A DNA stretch of 64,000 nt, from assembly GCF_003311645.1 (NCBI RefSeq), contig NZ_QEST01000079.1:62001-126000 (forward strand), in the 5' to 3' direction. The position numbers were made by a program, and so were the translations under genes. The DNA is from Streptomyces sp. PT12 (GTDB taxonomy: Bacteria; Actinomycetota; Actinomycetes; Streptomycetales; Streptomycetaceae). Below, in pieces: positions 46,501 through 56,451 of the stretch. A model generated the notes under the pieces. That model saw nothing but the letters and a program-made list of their open reading frames with translations, ran no database searches and was not told the origin of the DNA. Each line of letters begins with the position of its first letter. The first letter of the stretch is position 1.

Positions 46501-49500
46501 GAGCCGGCGCCGACGCCGTACTCGAGCCCGGCCAGCTCCCGCAGGACCTCGTTGGCGTGCAGATGCGCGCGGCCGATGGCCAGCCCGTGCTGCTTCACGG
46601 CCGTGACGCCCTCGACGACCTGGCCAAGCCGGTCGGTGTCCACGGCCTTCGCCAGGATGTCGGTGAGCTGGCGGGCGCTCTCCAACTGGCTGGTCAGATA
46701 CTGCTCGTGCAGCGAGAGGTGATCGGCCACGACGCCGTGGTCCTGGAAGGGACCGGCGGTGGGGCGGCTGGCGAAGTCCGGCATGGGGCTCCTGTCCGTG
46801 AGCGGGGCGAGGTCGGCACTCGGTGCGGGCACGGGGACGGGTGCGGGCTGAGGCGTGTAGACAGCGGACGTGTCGGCGTTGGCGGACCCCGCCGGGGCGC
46901 TCGACGCGGCGGCCACCGGCAGGGGCTCGGCGGCGGGTGCGGGCGGCGCGGCGGGGAGCGCGGGGGGCACCCGGTAGCCGCTTGTCAACGCCTCCTGGTA
47001 CGCCGCGCGGCGCTCGGGGGAGACGTAGTTGATGCCGTTCAGCTCGATGGTCAACCCCTTGGGCGGCTGGCGCGGCGGCGCCGGGGCGGCGTGCCGCTCC
47101 GCGGTGTCCAGGGGCAGCCCGAGCACCGCGAGCCGGGCCACGGCCCACTTGAGGCCGAGGTCGGCGTCCTTGCCTGGACCCGGGTCCACGGAGACCACCG
47201 CGTGCGGCCGGTCGCCCAGGATCCGCTCCACCAGCTTTCCGAGCACGCCGCTTGGGCCGAACTCCACAAAGGTGCGGAACCCGAGCGCGTACATCTCCTC
47301 CACCCGCTCGGCGAAGGCCACCGGATGCGTCAACTGCGCGGTGAGCACGGCCCGGTTGGCGGCCTCGTCGGCGCCGTAGGCGGCCCCCGGCGTGTTGGCG
47401 AAGACCGGCTGCCGCGGGGCGCCCATGGCGGCCTGGGCGACACTGCGCCCGAACTCCTCAGTCGCGTGGGCCACCAGCGGCGTGTGGAAGGCGGCAGAGA
47501 CCGGGAGCCGCTTGGCCCGCACCCCCGCCTCCCGGGCTGCCTCGACCAGCCGGACCACCGAGTCGGTGGGGCCGCCGACCACGATCTGGTCGGGCGCGTT
47601 GTGGTTGCAGATCCGCAACTCAGGTGCGCTGCCCAGGAGCTGCTCCGCGCGCTCGCGCGAGGTGGTCAGCGCGGCCATCGCCCCCGGGTCGAAGTCGTCC
47701 AGGTCGACGGGCGACATCGCCTCGCCGCGCGCCCGCGCCAACTGGAAGAACGCCGCGTCGGAGAGTGTGCCCGCCGCCCAGAGCGCGGTCAACTCGCCGA
47801 AGCTGTGCCCGAGGTGACCGTCCGCCTGGAATCCCAGCTCCCCGAGATAGCGGTACTGCCCCACGGAGAGCGCGCCGATGGCGGTCTGCGCGTAGGCGGT
47901 CTGCCGCAGGCGCGCCTCCTGGGCCTCCCGCGTGGCGTCGTCGAACGCGGGCGGCGGGAACGCCACGGCCGAGAGCGGGTGGGCGCCCCGGAAGTACTGG
48001 TTGGCCTCGTCGAAGGCGACCCGCAGCGGCGGTACGGAGAGCAGCGCGGACAGCCCGGCGTTGACGTACTGACTGCCCTGCCCGGCGTAGAGCGCGCCCA
48101 CCCGGCCCACCTCGACGGCCCGGGTCCGGAAGGCGATCCCCCGGGGGTGGATCCACTCCTCGGCGTCCGGCCTGGCCCGCAGGGTGCGCAGCGCCAGGTC
48201 CCGCAGCTCGGCCGCGGCGGTCTCGTCGTCGGCGGCGAACGCCACCCGCGCGTGCTCGGCTGGCACCGGCCCGCCCGTCGGGGCCGCGCCCTCGGCGAGC
48301 TGGCGGGTCAACGCCGCCGCGTCCGGGGCGTGCCACAGGTGCACCCGGGCGGTCGGGGACAGGACCTTGACCTCGCGCCCGTCGCCGTGCTCCTCCAGGA
48401 CCACGTGGAAGTTGGTGCCGCCGAAGCCGAACGAGGAGATGGCGGCGCGGCGCTGTGGGCGCTCCGGGTGCCGGATCCACGGGCGGCTCGTGGTGTTCAC
48501 GTAGAACGGGCTGCCCTCCGCCCCGATAGCGGCGGTCGGCTCGTCCACGTTGATGGTGGGCGGCAGCAGGCGCTGGTCCAACGCCAGCGCGAGCTTGATC
48601 ATCCCGGCCGCGCCGGCCGCGGCCTTGGTGTGCCCGATCTGCGACTTGACGCTGCCGATGGCGGCGAATCGGGACTGCTCCGTCTCTGCGCTCACGACCT
48701 CGGCCAGCGCCGACAGTTCGGTGGCGTCGCCCACGGCGGTGCCCGTGCCGTGCGCCTCGAACAGCTCGACGGAGTCCGGCGAGCAGTCGGCGTCGTGGTA
48801 GGCGCGGCGCAGGGCGACCGTCTGCCCCTCCTTGCGAGGCGCATAGATCGACTTGAAACGCCCGTCACTGGACGAACCGATCCCCCGGATGACGGCGTAG
48901 ATGCGGTTGCCGTCCCGCTCGGCGTCGGCCAGCCGGCGCAGCGCCAACATGCCGATGCCCTCGCCGATCAGGGTGCCGTCGGCCGCCTTGTCGAAGGGCC
49001 GGATACGGCCATTCTTGGAGAAGGCCGGGGTCTTGCTGAAGCAGAGGTACATAAAGATGGTGTTCTCCGCGTCGCACCCCCCGGTCAGCATCATGTCCGC
49101 GCGCCGCTCCAGCAGTTCGCTGATCGCCGCCTTCGTGGCACCCAGCGAGCTGGCGCACGCGGCGTCGATGGTCATGTTGGTGCCGCCCAGGTCGAGCCGG
49201 TTGGCCACGCGCCCGGCCACGACGTTGCCGAGCATTCCGGGGAAGGAGTTCTCCTCCCAGGGGGCGAAGGCGAGCTTGAACTTCTCCGCGATCTCCTCCG
49301 CGTCCCGCTCGCTGAGCCCGCAGCTGCGGACGACCTCCTTGAGGACCGGCGTCTGCAGCCGGGCAGAGAGCGGCTGGGTCAACTGGTTGGCCCCCGTGAC
49401 CCCCAGGACGACACCCGTCTTCGACGGTACGTACCAGGGCTGGTCGGCGCCTGCGTCCTTGAGTACGTCCCTGGCGACCACGAGACTGAGCAGTTGGAGG

Positions 49501-49802
49501 ACGTCCGTGACCTCAAGGGTGCGGGGCGGGAGGCCGAATTCCAGGGGTGCAAACGGCACCGGCGGAATGAACCCGCCCCGACGCGCGTACGTCCGGTCGG
49601 GGGCGGATGGGTCCGGATCGTAGTAGTCGTCGATCTTCCAGTGACTATCCGGGACATCCTGTATGCAATCGACCGCACCCACGATATTCGACCAGAATTC
49701 CCGGACGTCGCGGGATGCCGGATAGAGGGCCGACAGGCCGACTATCGCTATGGGGTCGCGTGCGATTCGACGATCGAAGTCGTCTTCCTGGACATGGTTC
49801 AC
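43530..49802 (-). CDS. pfaA: PUFA-synthase-type iterative PKS, PfaA-like (KS-MAT-ACP-KR-DH)
   Basis: 2090 residues from the GTG at 49802, chosen because AGGAG lies 8 bases upstream; a start at 49868 would add 22 unlike residues. KS has Cys216 (DAACASS), His351 (EAHGTGT) and His391 (SQIGHTKA). MAT has GHSFGE (Ser667) and SAAFHTPLV. A Pro/Ala linker follows, then a single ACP with DLGIDSIKRVEIL (Ser1219), a KR with VVTGGARGI and the Ser/Tyr pair in FSSVAGFFGNRGQSDYA, and a C-terminal hotdog DH (VRDHVIGETPVLPAALAL). PUFA synthases usually have several tandem ACPs; this has one. Confidence 0.93.
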   Translation of the reverse strand: MNHVQEDDFDRRIARDPIAIVGLSALYPASRDVREFWSNIVGAVDCIQDVPDSHWKIDDYYDPDPSAPDRTYARRGGFIPPVPFAPLEFGLPPRTLEVTDVLQLLSLVVARDVLKDAGADQPWYVPSKTGVVLGVTGANQLTQPLSARLQTPVLKEVVRSCGLSERDAEEIAEKFKLAFAPWEENSFPGMLGNVVAGRVANRLDLGGTNMTIDAACASSLGATKAAISELLERRADMMLTGGCDAENTIFMYLCFSKTPAFSKNGRIRPFDKAADGTLIGEGIGMLALRRLADAERDGNRIYAVIRGIGSSSDGRFKSIYAPRKEGQTVALRRAYHDADCSPDSVELFEAHGTGTAVGDATELSALAEVVSAETEQSRFAAIGSVKSQIGHTKAAAGAAGMIKLALALDQRLLPPTINVDEPTAAIGAEGSPFYVNTTSRPWIRHPERPQRRAAISSFGFGGTNFHVVLEEHGDGREVKVLSPTARVHLWHAPDAAALTRQLAEGAAPTGGPVPAEHARVAFAADDETAAAELRDLALRTLRARPDAEEWIHPRGIAFRTRAVEVGRVGALYAGQGSQYVNAGLSALLSVPPLRVAFDEANQYFRGAHPLSAVAFPPPAFDDATREAQEARLRQTAYAQTAIGALSVGQYRYLGELGFQADGHLGHSFGELTALWAAGTLSDAAFFQLARARGEAMSPVDLDDFDPGAMAALTTSRERAEQLLGSAPELRICNHNAPDQIVVGGPTDSVVRLVEAAREAGVRAKRLPVSAAFHTPLVAHATEEFGRSVAQAAMGAPRQPVFANTPGAAYGADEAANRAVLTAQLTHPVAFAERVEEMYALGFRTFVEFGPSGVLGKLVERILGDRPHAVVSVDPGPGKDADLGLKWAVARLAVLGLPLDTAERHAAPAPPRQPPKGLTIELNGINYVSPERRAAYQEALTSGYRVPPALPAAPPAPAAEPLPVAAASSAPAGSANADTSAVYTPQPAPVPVPAPSADLAPLTDRSPMPDFASRPTAGPFQDHGVVADHLSLHEQYLTSQLESARQLTDILAKAVDTDRLGQVVEGVTAVKQHGLAIGRAHLHANEVLRELAGLEYGVGAGSLRTGTPALEDLDAPTVLNEPWPPEPRQLAPAPAPAPQAPAPQPVPEPSPVAAAPPADVRPAPAGAPAPPAPPAPAAVPALDPAAVQQALLSVVAEKTGYPTDMLELDMDVEADLGIDSIKRVEILSRLQETFPTPHTVSPEQLGELRTLADIATFMAGTDAPDASPTASAPAGTAPDAPAAPSTGEAADRPRVARAQAALAELPPPDQVVNLYPDAATALLVDDGGELVVAVANGLIADGWQVQVLRLPEVPQRVFDGKDRQLSGWNVGELGEALQEVTDQPLRLVVTFGTGESGGWRENVRRLTHALLVAKHTLPALTRAAASGRAAFLSVTRLDGVFGLSGVEEELAPLGGFPGLVKTLAIEAPELFSRSIDLGRELTAEEGARAVLAEARDAATLPQVGIVGGRRVTLTLADLPLPVTDEAPAPPEPDASDLFVVTGGARGITARCAIRLAERHGVRFLLLGRTPLGEEPAWAAGVRGDAELRRAAAAHLTDTGEKPTPKRVEQLSRTVTGQREVRETLAAIEAAGGGAEYLSVDIANASAVGEVLAPYAERVTGLVHGAGVLADQLIERKKSSEIERVVAPKLEGLRAVVAALPAERLRHVVLFSSVAGFFGNRGQSDYAMANEVLNTWAGAFRRQHPRARVTSLNWGAWDSGMVSPQLRAIFAERGIPLVGGSEGPELFVEQFAPERAADTVTVLGPTTPLSERAPRLVPTVVEESLAALADEPVVRDHVIGETPVLPAALALGWMIGATERTTGRRVRAVSGFTVHKGVVYDGTEDDRWTLALTPHEDADTVSLAIRSTAADGGPERPRYGAESVRLAAPGEAAPTAPATPLPGWESGQAVDHYADGTLFHGPALRGITRVLSEEGDRLVLAASLDTPSPALGRYDGFAFQPQTADLLLQAALVWARRRRQTAVLPLGIERVELFGALPQGRPFALVVEPVRIASDVMALTVSAHGEDGRLLSRFTGVSVVSAPQLAAKFARD

Positions 49803-49904
49803 GGATAGCTCTCCTGCACGTTGGTGCACAACGAATTCCGGGAAGGCGGCTAGGGCCGCGCGGATCACGGCTGGCCGGGGCCCGCGGGGGGACCGGGCGG
49901 GCCG

Positions 49905-50768
49905 CTAGGCCCGGCTGATCTCGTCCGCCAGCACGCGCACGGCGTCCGGGCGGCTGAGCATGGTGTAGTGGTCCCCGGGGCACTGCCGCACGGTCAGGCC
50001 GGCCCCGGCGAGCGGCCGCCACCCCAGGTCCTCTTCGTCCTGGATGAGTCCACGCTTGGCTCGGACCAGCGTGATGGGCACGTCCACGGGCACCGGTCGG
50101 TGGGTGGCGGTCAGCCGGTTGTTGCGCAGCAGCCCGTCGACATAGCCCGCGTACAGCTTGCGCAACCCGGGGAGTGTCACGTCGTCGGCCAGCGCCCCGC
50201 AGGCCACCGCCGCGGCGAGGACCTGGGTCAGACCCCGGTCGGTGTCCCTTCCGGTCAACGAGGCGGCGCTCACGGGCACCGCGCGACCGCGCCGGGCGCC
50301 GAGGTACAGGGCGAACCAGGACAGCAGCGTCGCCACCTCCAGTTCGTCGTCCCTCCGTGTGTAGGCTTCGGTGGCCGCGATCGAGTCCAGCAGCACCAGC
50401 TTGCTTGGCCGTTCCGCGGCGGGGAGCGACGCCGTCAGCGCGTGCGCGACCACCCCGCCGAAGGACCAGCCGGTCAGCACATAGGGGGCGGCTCCGGCGG
50501 GCGGCGGGCTCCACTCCTTGCGCAGGTGCTCGAGCAGCTCCGCCAGCGTGCCGACCTCCGCCTCCCCCTCCCGCATCGGTGGGCGGTAGCCGGGGAGCGC
50601 GGAGATGTCGAGAACTGTCATCCCGACGCCGTCAGGCAGCGCCTCGGCCGTGGCCCGGTGCACGCTCACCGGCAGGGCACCGGGGTGGAACAGCAGGGCT
50701 GTCGGCCGTCCGGGGGCCGCCTGGCGATGGAGCCGGAGCACCTCCGGCTCCCTGGGTCTAGGCCGCAT
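49905..50768 (-). CDS. Alpha/beta-hydrolase thioesterase
   Basis: 287 residues of the NRPS/PKS thioesterase family. The nucleophile is GWSFGG, the catalytic His is in CPGDHYTML, and an acid sits after strand 6 (LVLLDSIAAT or VRAKRGLIQDEED). It probably hydrolyses or transfers the finished acyl chain from an ACP. The start ATG overlaps the ACP stop by 11 bases (GGAG at -7). A dedicated thioesterase is unusual for a PUFA-type system, where many release by an AGPAT domain or a hotdog thioesterase. Confidence 0.88.
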   Translation of the reverse strand: MRPRPREPEVLRLHRQAAPGRPTALLFHPGALPVSVHRATAEALPDGVGMTVLDISALPGYRPPMREGEAEVGTLAELLEHLRKEWSPPPAGAAPYVLTGWSFGGVVAHALTASLPAAERPSKLVLLDSIAATEAYTRRDDELEVATLLSWFALYLGARRGRAVPVSAASLTGRDTDRGLTQVLAAAVACGALADDVTLPGLRKLYAGYVDGLLRNNRLTATHRPVPVDVPITLVRAKRGLIQDEEDLGWRPLAGAGLTVRQCPGDHYTMLSRPDAVRVLADEISRA

Positions 50769-51024
50769 CGGCGCGCTCCGCGCTCACCTGCGCGATGTGC
50801 TCGGCCAGATCCTTGATGGTCGGGTGGTACCAAAGCGCCGTGGTGCCCAGCTCGAACCCCAGCCAGTTTTCCATCTCGCCGGCGAGAATGAGTGCTTCGG
50901 TCGAGTCGAGGTCCAGCTCGTCGAAGTACTGTTCCGGCGGAACCTTGCCACGGTCCACGCCCAGCCGGTGGGCCACCTTGTCGATGAGCCAGTCCTGGGC
51001 GTCCTGCGCCGCGATGATCGCCAA
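50758..51024 (-). CDS. Free-standing acyl carrier protein
   Basis: 88 residues from a TTG at 51024 behind AAGGAG (an upstream GTG at 51051 is possible). The carrier motif is FDELDLDSTEALILAGEMEN with the modifiable Ser in LDST. The sequence FELGTTALWYHPTIKDLAEH matches helix III/IV of type II ACPs. It is the first gene of the 22-kb operon and is coupled to the thioesterase. It may receive the chain from the synthase for tailoring by the flavoenzymes, or carry the starter unit. Confidence 0.85.
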   Translation of the reverse strand: MAIIAAQDAQDWLIDKVAHRLGVDRGKVPPEQYFDELDLDSTEALILAGEMENWLGFELGTTALWYHPTIKDLAEHIAQVSAERADAA

Positions 51025-51554
51025 CGCGCTCTCCTTCGCGAGAATGATCACGCCGGGTGGGGCCCGGACGAGACCGTTCGGCAGAAAATTCCGATGGACA
51101 ACGTAGGCCCCTCAGTCGGTACAGCGAAAGAGGCGACCAGGTTTATTTGTCTGAAATTAACATTGGCATCGCCTGGATAATCAGCTAGTGCTCACTAACT
51201 AATTAGCTCCGCGTGGAAGGGGATTTCCGCTGCCGAGACACGTCGGATTACGTATGAAGAGATATGTCAGACGGTCCCCACCGGTGTATCTGCCCAGGCG
51301 CCGGGAGCGATCGCGCGCTTGTTCCAGCGATGTGCTACCCGCCAGTTCCAGCCAACGGTTCACCCGGGCACCACCCGCCACTCGGCACCCGCCCGAAGCC
51401 GACTCGGCCCGTCGGCCTGCCCGCCGCGAACGACGCGCGAGCGGCAACGGGCGGCGGGATCGGAACCCGCGCCCCCTTGTCGGCCGTCAGTGTCGGGTCG
51501 CGGATCGCCTCCACCGGAGGCGGCGGAAACTCCCGGGGCACTGCCGGAGACGGC
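51025..51554. promoter_or_regulatory. Promoter region of the biosynthetic operon with palindrome
   Basis: No gene is supported here. The stretch 51110-51215 is markedly AT-rich (several ttaat/taatt runs) and contains agctagtg-ct-cactaact (51183-51200; inner arms tagtg/cacta perfect) followed by an aattag tract. It lies about 160 bases upstream of the ACP start, where a MerR or TetR regulator of the cluster could bind. The remainder is GC-rich with nothing recognisable. Confidence 0.5.
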
Positions 51555-51603
51555 GCCGCGCCCCTTCCGACCCGGCGTCTCCGCGGGTCGGAAGGGGCGC
51601 GGC
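51555..51603 (-). terminator. Strong terminator downstream of the HTH-MurA gene
   Basis: A 19-base perfect stem (gccgcgccccttccgaccc and complement) with an 11-base loop, 14 bases beyond the stop codon at 51617. It insulates the MurA-like gene from the lipid cluster. Confidence 0.85.
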
Positions 51604-51616
51604 GGCCGGGGCCGGT

Positions 51617-53146
51617 TTAGATGTTGCGGAACGTCTCGATCTGCGCCCCCACGGAGTTGAGCCGCTCGGCCAGATCCTCGTAACCGCGGTTGATCACATA
51701 CACGTTCCGCAGGACGGACGTGCCCTCCGCCGCCATCATCGCCAGCAGCACCACCACCGCGGGCCGCAGCGCGGGCGGGCACATCATCTCGGCCGCTCGC
51801 CACCGGGTCGGCCCCTCGACCAGCACCCGGTGCGGGTCGAGCAGCTGGAGCCGCCCACCCAACCGGTTGAGATCGGTCAGATAGATGGCACGGTTGTCGT
51901 AGACCCAGTCATGGATGAGCGTCGACCCGTGCGCCGAGGCGGCGATGGCCGCGAAGAAGGGCGTGTTGTCGATGTTCAGCCCGGGGAACGGCATCGGGTG
52001 GATCTTGTCCAGCGGCGCCTCGAGCTTGGAGGGCCTGACGGTGAGATCCGCCAGCCGCGTACGACCGTTGTCCGCCGGATACTCCGAGCTGAGGTCGTGG
52101 TCGAGGCCCATGCCCTCGAGGACGGCCAGCTCGATCTCCAGGAACTCCACGGGCACCCGGCGGATCGTGAGCTGCGACTCGGTCACCACGGCGGCCGCGA
52201 TCAGGCTCATGGCCTCGACCGGGTCCTCCGAGGGCGAGTAGTCCACGTCCCGGTCGATCTCGGGAACGCCGTGCACGGTCAACGTGGTGGTGCCCACGCC
52301 CTCCACCCGCACGCCCAGCTGCTCGAGGAAGAAGCAGAGATCCTGGACCATGTAGTTCGACGAGGCGTTCCTGATGACGGTGACGCCGTCGTGCCGCGCG
52401 GCGGCCAGCAGGGCGTTCTCCGTCACGGTGTCCCCGCGCTCGGTCAGGACGATGGGCCGCTCCGGCGTGATCTGCCGGTTCACCGTGGCGTGGTACATGC
52501 CCTCGGTCGCGGTGACCTCGAGCCCGAAGCGCCGCAGCGCCATCATGTGCGGCTCGACCGTGCGCGTCCCCAGGTCGCAACCGCCCGCGTAGGGGATCTT
52601 GAACCGGTCCATGCGGTGCAGCAGCGGCCCCATGAACATGATGATGCTGCGCGTGCGCCGCGCCGCCTCCAGGTCGATGGCGTCCAGGTCGAGCTCGGCG
52701 GGGGTGACGATCTCGAGGTCGGCCCCCTCGTTGATCCACCGGCTGCGCACGCCGATCGAGCTTAGGACTTCCAGGATGCGGAAGACCTCCTCGATCCGCG
52801 CGACCCTGCGCAGCACGGTGCGCCCTGAGTTCAGCAGGGTGGCGCACAGCAGGGCGACGCAGGCGTTCTTGCTCGTCTTGACGTCGATGCTGCCGTGCAA
52901 TCGGCGCCCCCCGACCACCCGCAAGTGCATCGGCCCCGCGTATCCCAGCGAGACGATCTCGCTGTCCAGGGCCTCGCCGATGCGGGCGATCATCTCAAGG
53001 CTGATGTTCTGATTCCCCCGCTCGATGCGATTGACCGCGCTCTGGCTGGTCCCGAGTGCTTCCGCCAGCTGGACCTGGGTCCAGCCACGATGTTGACGTG
53101 CGTCCCGAATGAGCTGTCCGATCCGGGCGAGGTAGTCGTCGATCAT
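51617..53146 (-). CDS. murA: XRE-HTH / UDP-GlcNAc enolpyruvyl transferase (MurA-like) fusion
   Basis: 509 residues. Residues 10-65 are an XRE helix-turn-helix (WTQVQLAEALGTSQSAVNRIE). From about 72 onward is a MurA-type EPT fold with the N-terminal SKNACVALLCATLL (Lys93-Asn94), the loop cysteine Cys190 in YAGGCDLGTRTVEPH, and PFPGLNIDNTPFFAA. MurA adds enolpyruvate to UDP-GlcNAc in peptidoglycan synthesis. Residues 1-65 imply DNA binding by the same protein. It corresponds, by gene order from memory, to the second MurA paralogue next to aconitase in S. coelicolor. A palindrome lies just upstream of its start. Confidence 0.88.
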   Translation of the reverse strand: MIDDYLARIGQLIRDARQHRGWTQVQLAEALGTSQSAVNRIERGNQNISLEMIARIGEALDSEIVSLGYAGPMHLRVVGGRRLHGSIDVKTSKNACVALLCATLLNSGRTVLRRVARIEEVFRILEVLSSIGVRSRWINEGADLEIVTPAELDLDAIDLEAARRTRSIIMFMGPLLHRMDRFKIPYAGGCDLGTRTVEPHMMALRRFGLEVTATEGMYHATVNRQITPERPIVLTERGDTVTENALLAAARHDGVTVIRNASSNYMVQDLCFFLEQLGVRVEGVGTTTLTVHGVPEIDRDVDYSPSEDPVEAMSLIAAAVVTESQLTIRRVPVEFLEIELAVLEGMGLDHDLSSEYPADNGRTRLADLTVRPSKLEAPLDKIHPMPFPGLNIDNTPFFAAIAASAHGSTLIHDWVYDNRAIYLTDLNRLGGRLQLLDPHRVLVEGPTRWRAAEMMCPPALRPAVVVLLAMMAAEGTSVLRNVYVINRGYEDLAERLNSVGAQIETFRNI

Positions 53147-53158
53147 GTGTCCGAGCTT

Positions 53159-53174
53159 ATCTCACATATGAGAT
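53159..53174. promoter_or_regulatory. Palindrome upstream of HTH-MurA start
   Basis: atctcacatatgagat: six-base arms (atctca/tgagat) with a 4-base centre, 12 bases before the ATG of the HTH-MurA gene. It matches the pattern ATCTC-N6-GAGAT also found upstream of aconitase. Confidence 0.6.
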
Positions 53175-53334
53175 GACGCTTGACGGGTTCGGCCGTTGGA
53201 GTGACGACACGCCGATGCGTCGGCGTGTCGCACCGCCGCCCCGGCCGCGCCGCCACCCGCGCGCGGCCCCGCCGTCACCCCTCGGGGCGCGCTGCTCGCG
53301 TTCGCTCGACAGGTGGGCCGCGCCCCCGCGATGA

Positions 53335-56226
<2,892 letters not shown>

Positions 56227-56260
56227 CCCACGCCGCTGGCGTGTGGTGAGAGGCCACGGA

Positions 56261-56291
56261 TCCGCCCCGGGCGCACGACGCCCGGGGCGGA
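56261..56291 (+). terminator. acnA terminator
   Basis: A 13-base perfect stem (tccgccccgggcg / cgcccggggcgga) with loop cacga, 34 bases after the acnA stop. Confidence 0.85.
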
Positions 56292-56380
56292 CGTGCGTCG
56301 TGCGCCTCGTGTGTCGTCCAGATCTCAACTCGGGAAAGTCTCCTCGCGTTCCTGGTCCGTGATCTTCCCCGCCCGCGACG

Positions 56381-56396
56381 AGTGGACTATACCTGT
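56381..56396. promoter_or_regulatory. DasR-like responsive element upstream of ngcE
   Basis: agtggactatacctgt compared with the DasR consensus A(G/C)TGGTCTAGACCA(G/C)T matches at 13 of 16 positions by my count. It lies 55 bases upstream of the ngcE start. DasR is the GlcNAc-responsive GntR repressor of Streptomyces and ngcEFG is a known type of target, so control by amino-sugar phosphates is expected. Confidence 0.65.
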
Positions 56397-56451
56397 CGGG
56401 GATCCGGCGGCCATCCGCCGCCCGCATCCCTCAGAAGGCGAGGACGCGCAC

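Noticed and set aside
36189-49802. Classification as an enediyne, heterocyst-glycolipid or modular type I PKS
   Set aside because: The KS-CLF plus double FabA-like DH pair, PfaB-type AT and PfaD partner are specific to PUFA-type synthases; there is no enediyne-type KS-AT-ACP-KR-DH-PPT single protein and no modular repetition.
36312-49808. Two giant rightward open frames (about 1970 and 2470 codons) opposite the PKS genes
   Set aside because: They are antisense shadows of the high-GC PKS genes: Arg/Gly/His-rich, no domain motifs, while the leftward frames carry perfect KS, AT, KR and DH signatures.
49802-49868. Start of the PfaA-type protein at 49868
   Set aside because: The added residues are unlike other PfaA N-termini and no ribosome site precedes it, whereas AGGAG lies 8 bases before the GTG at 49802.
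51240-51616. Short rightward frames in the spacer beyond the ACP gene
   Set aside because: No motif, no consistent start and they run into the terminator hairpin of the MurA-like gene.
56323-56345. A third ATCTC-type site upstream of ngcE
   Set aside because: Only a left half (agatctcaac) is present; there is no GAGAT at the right spacing.
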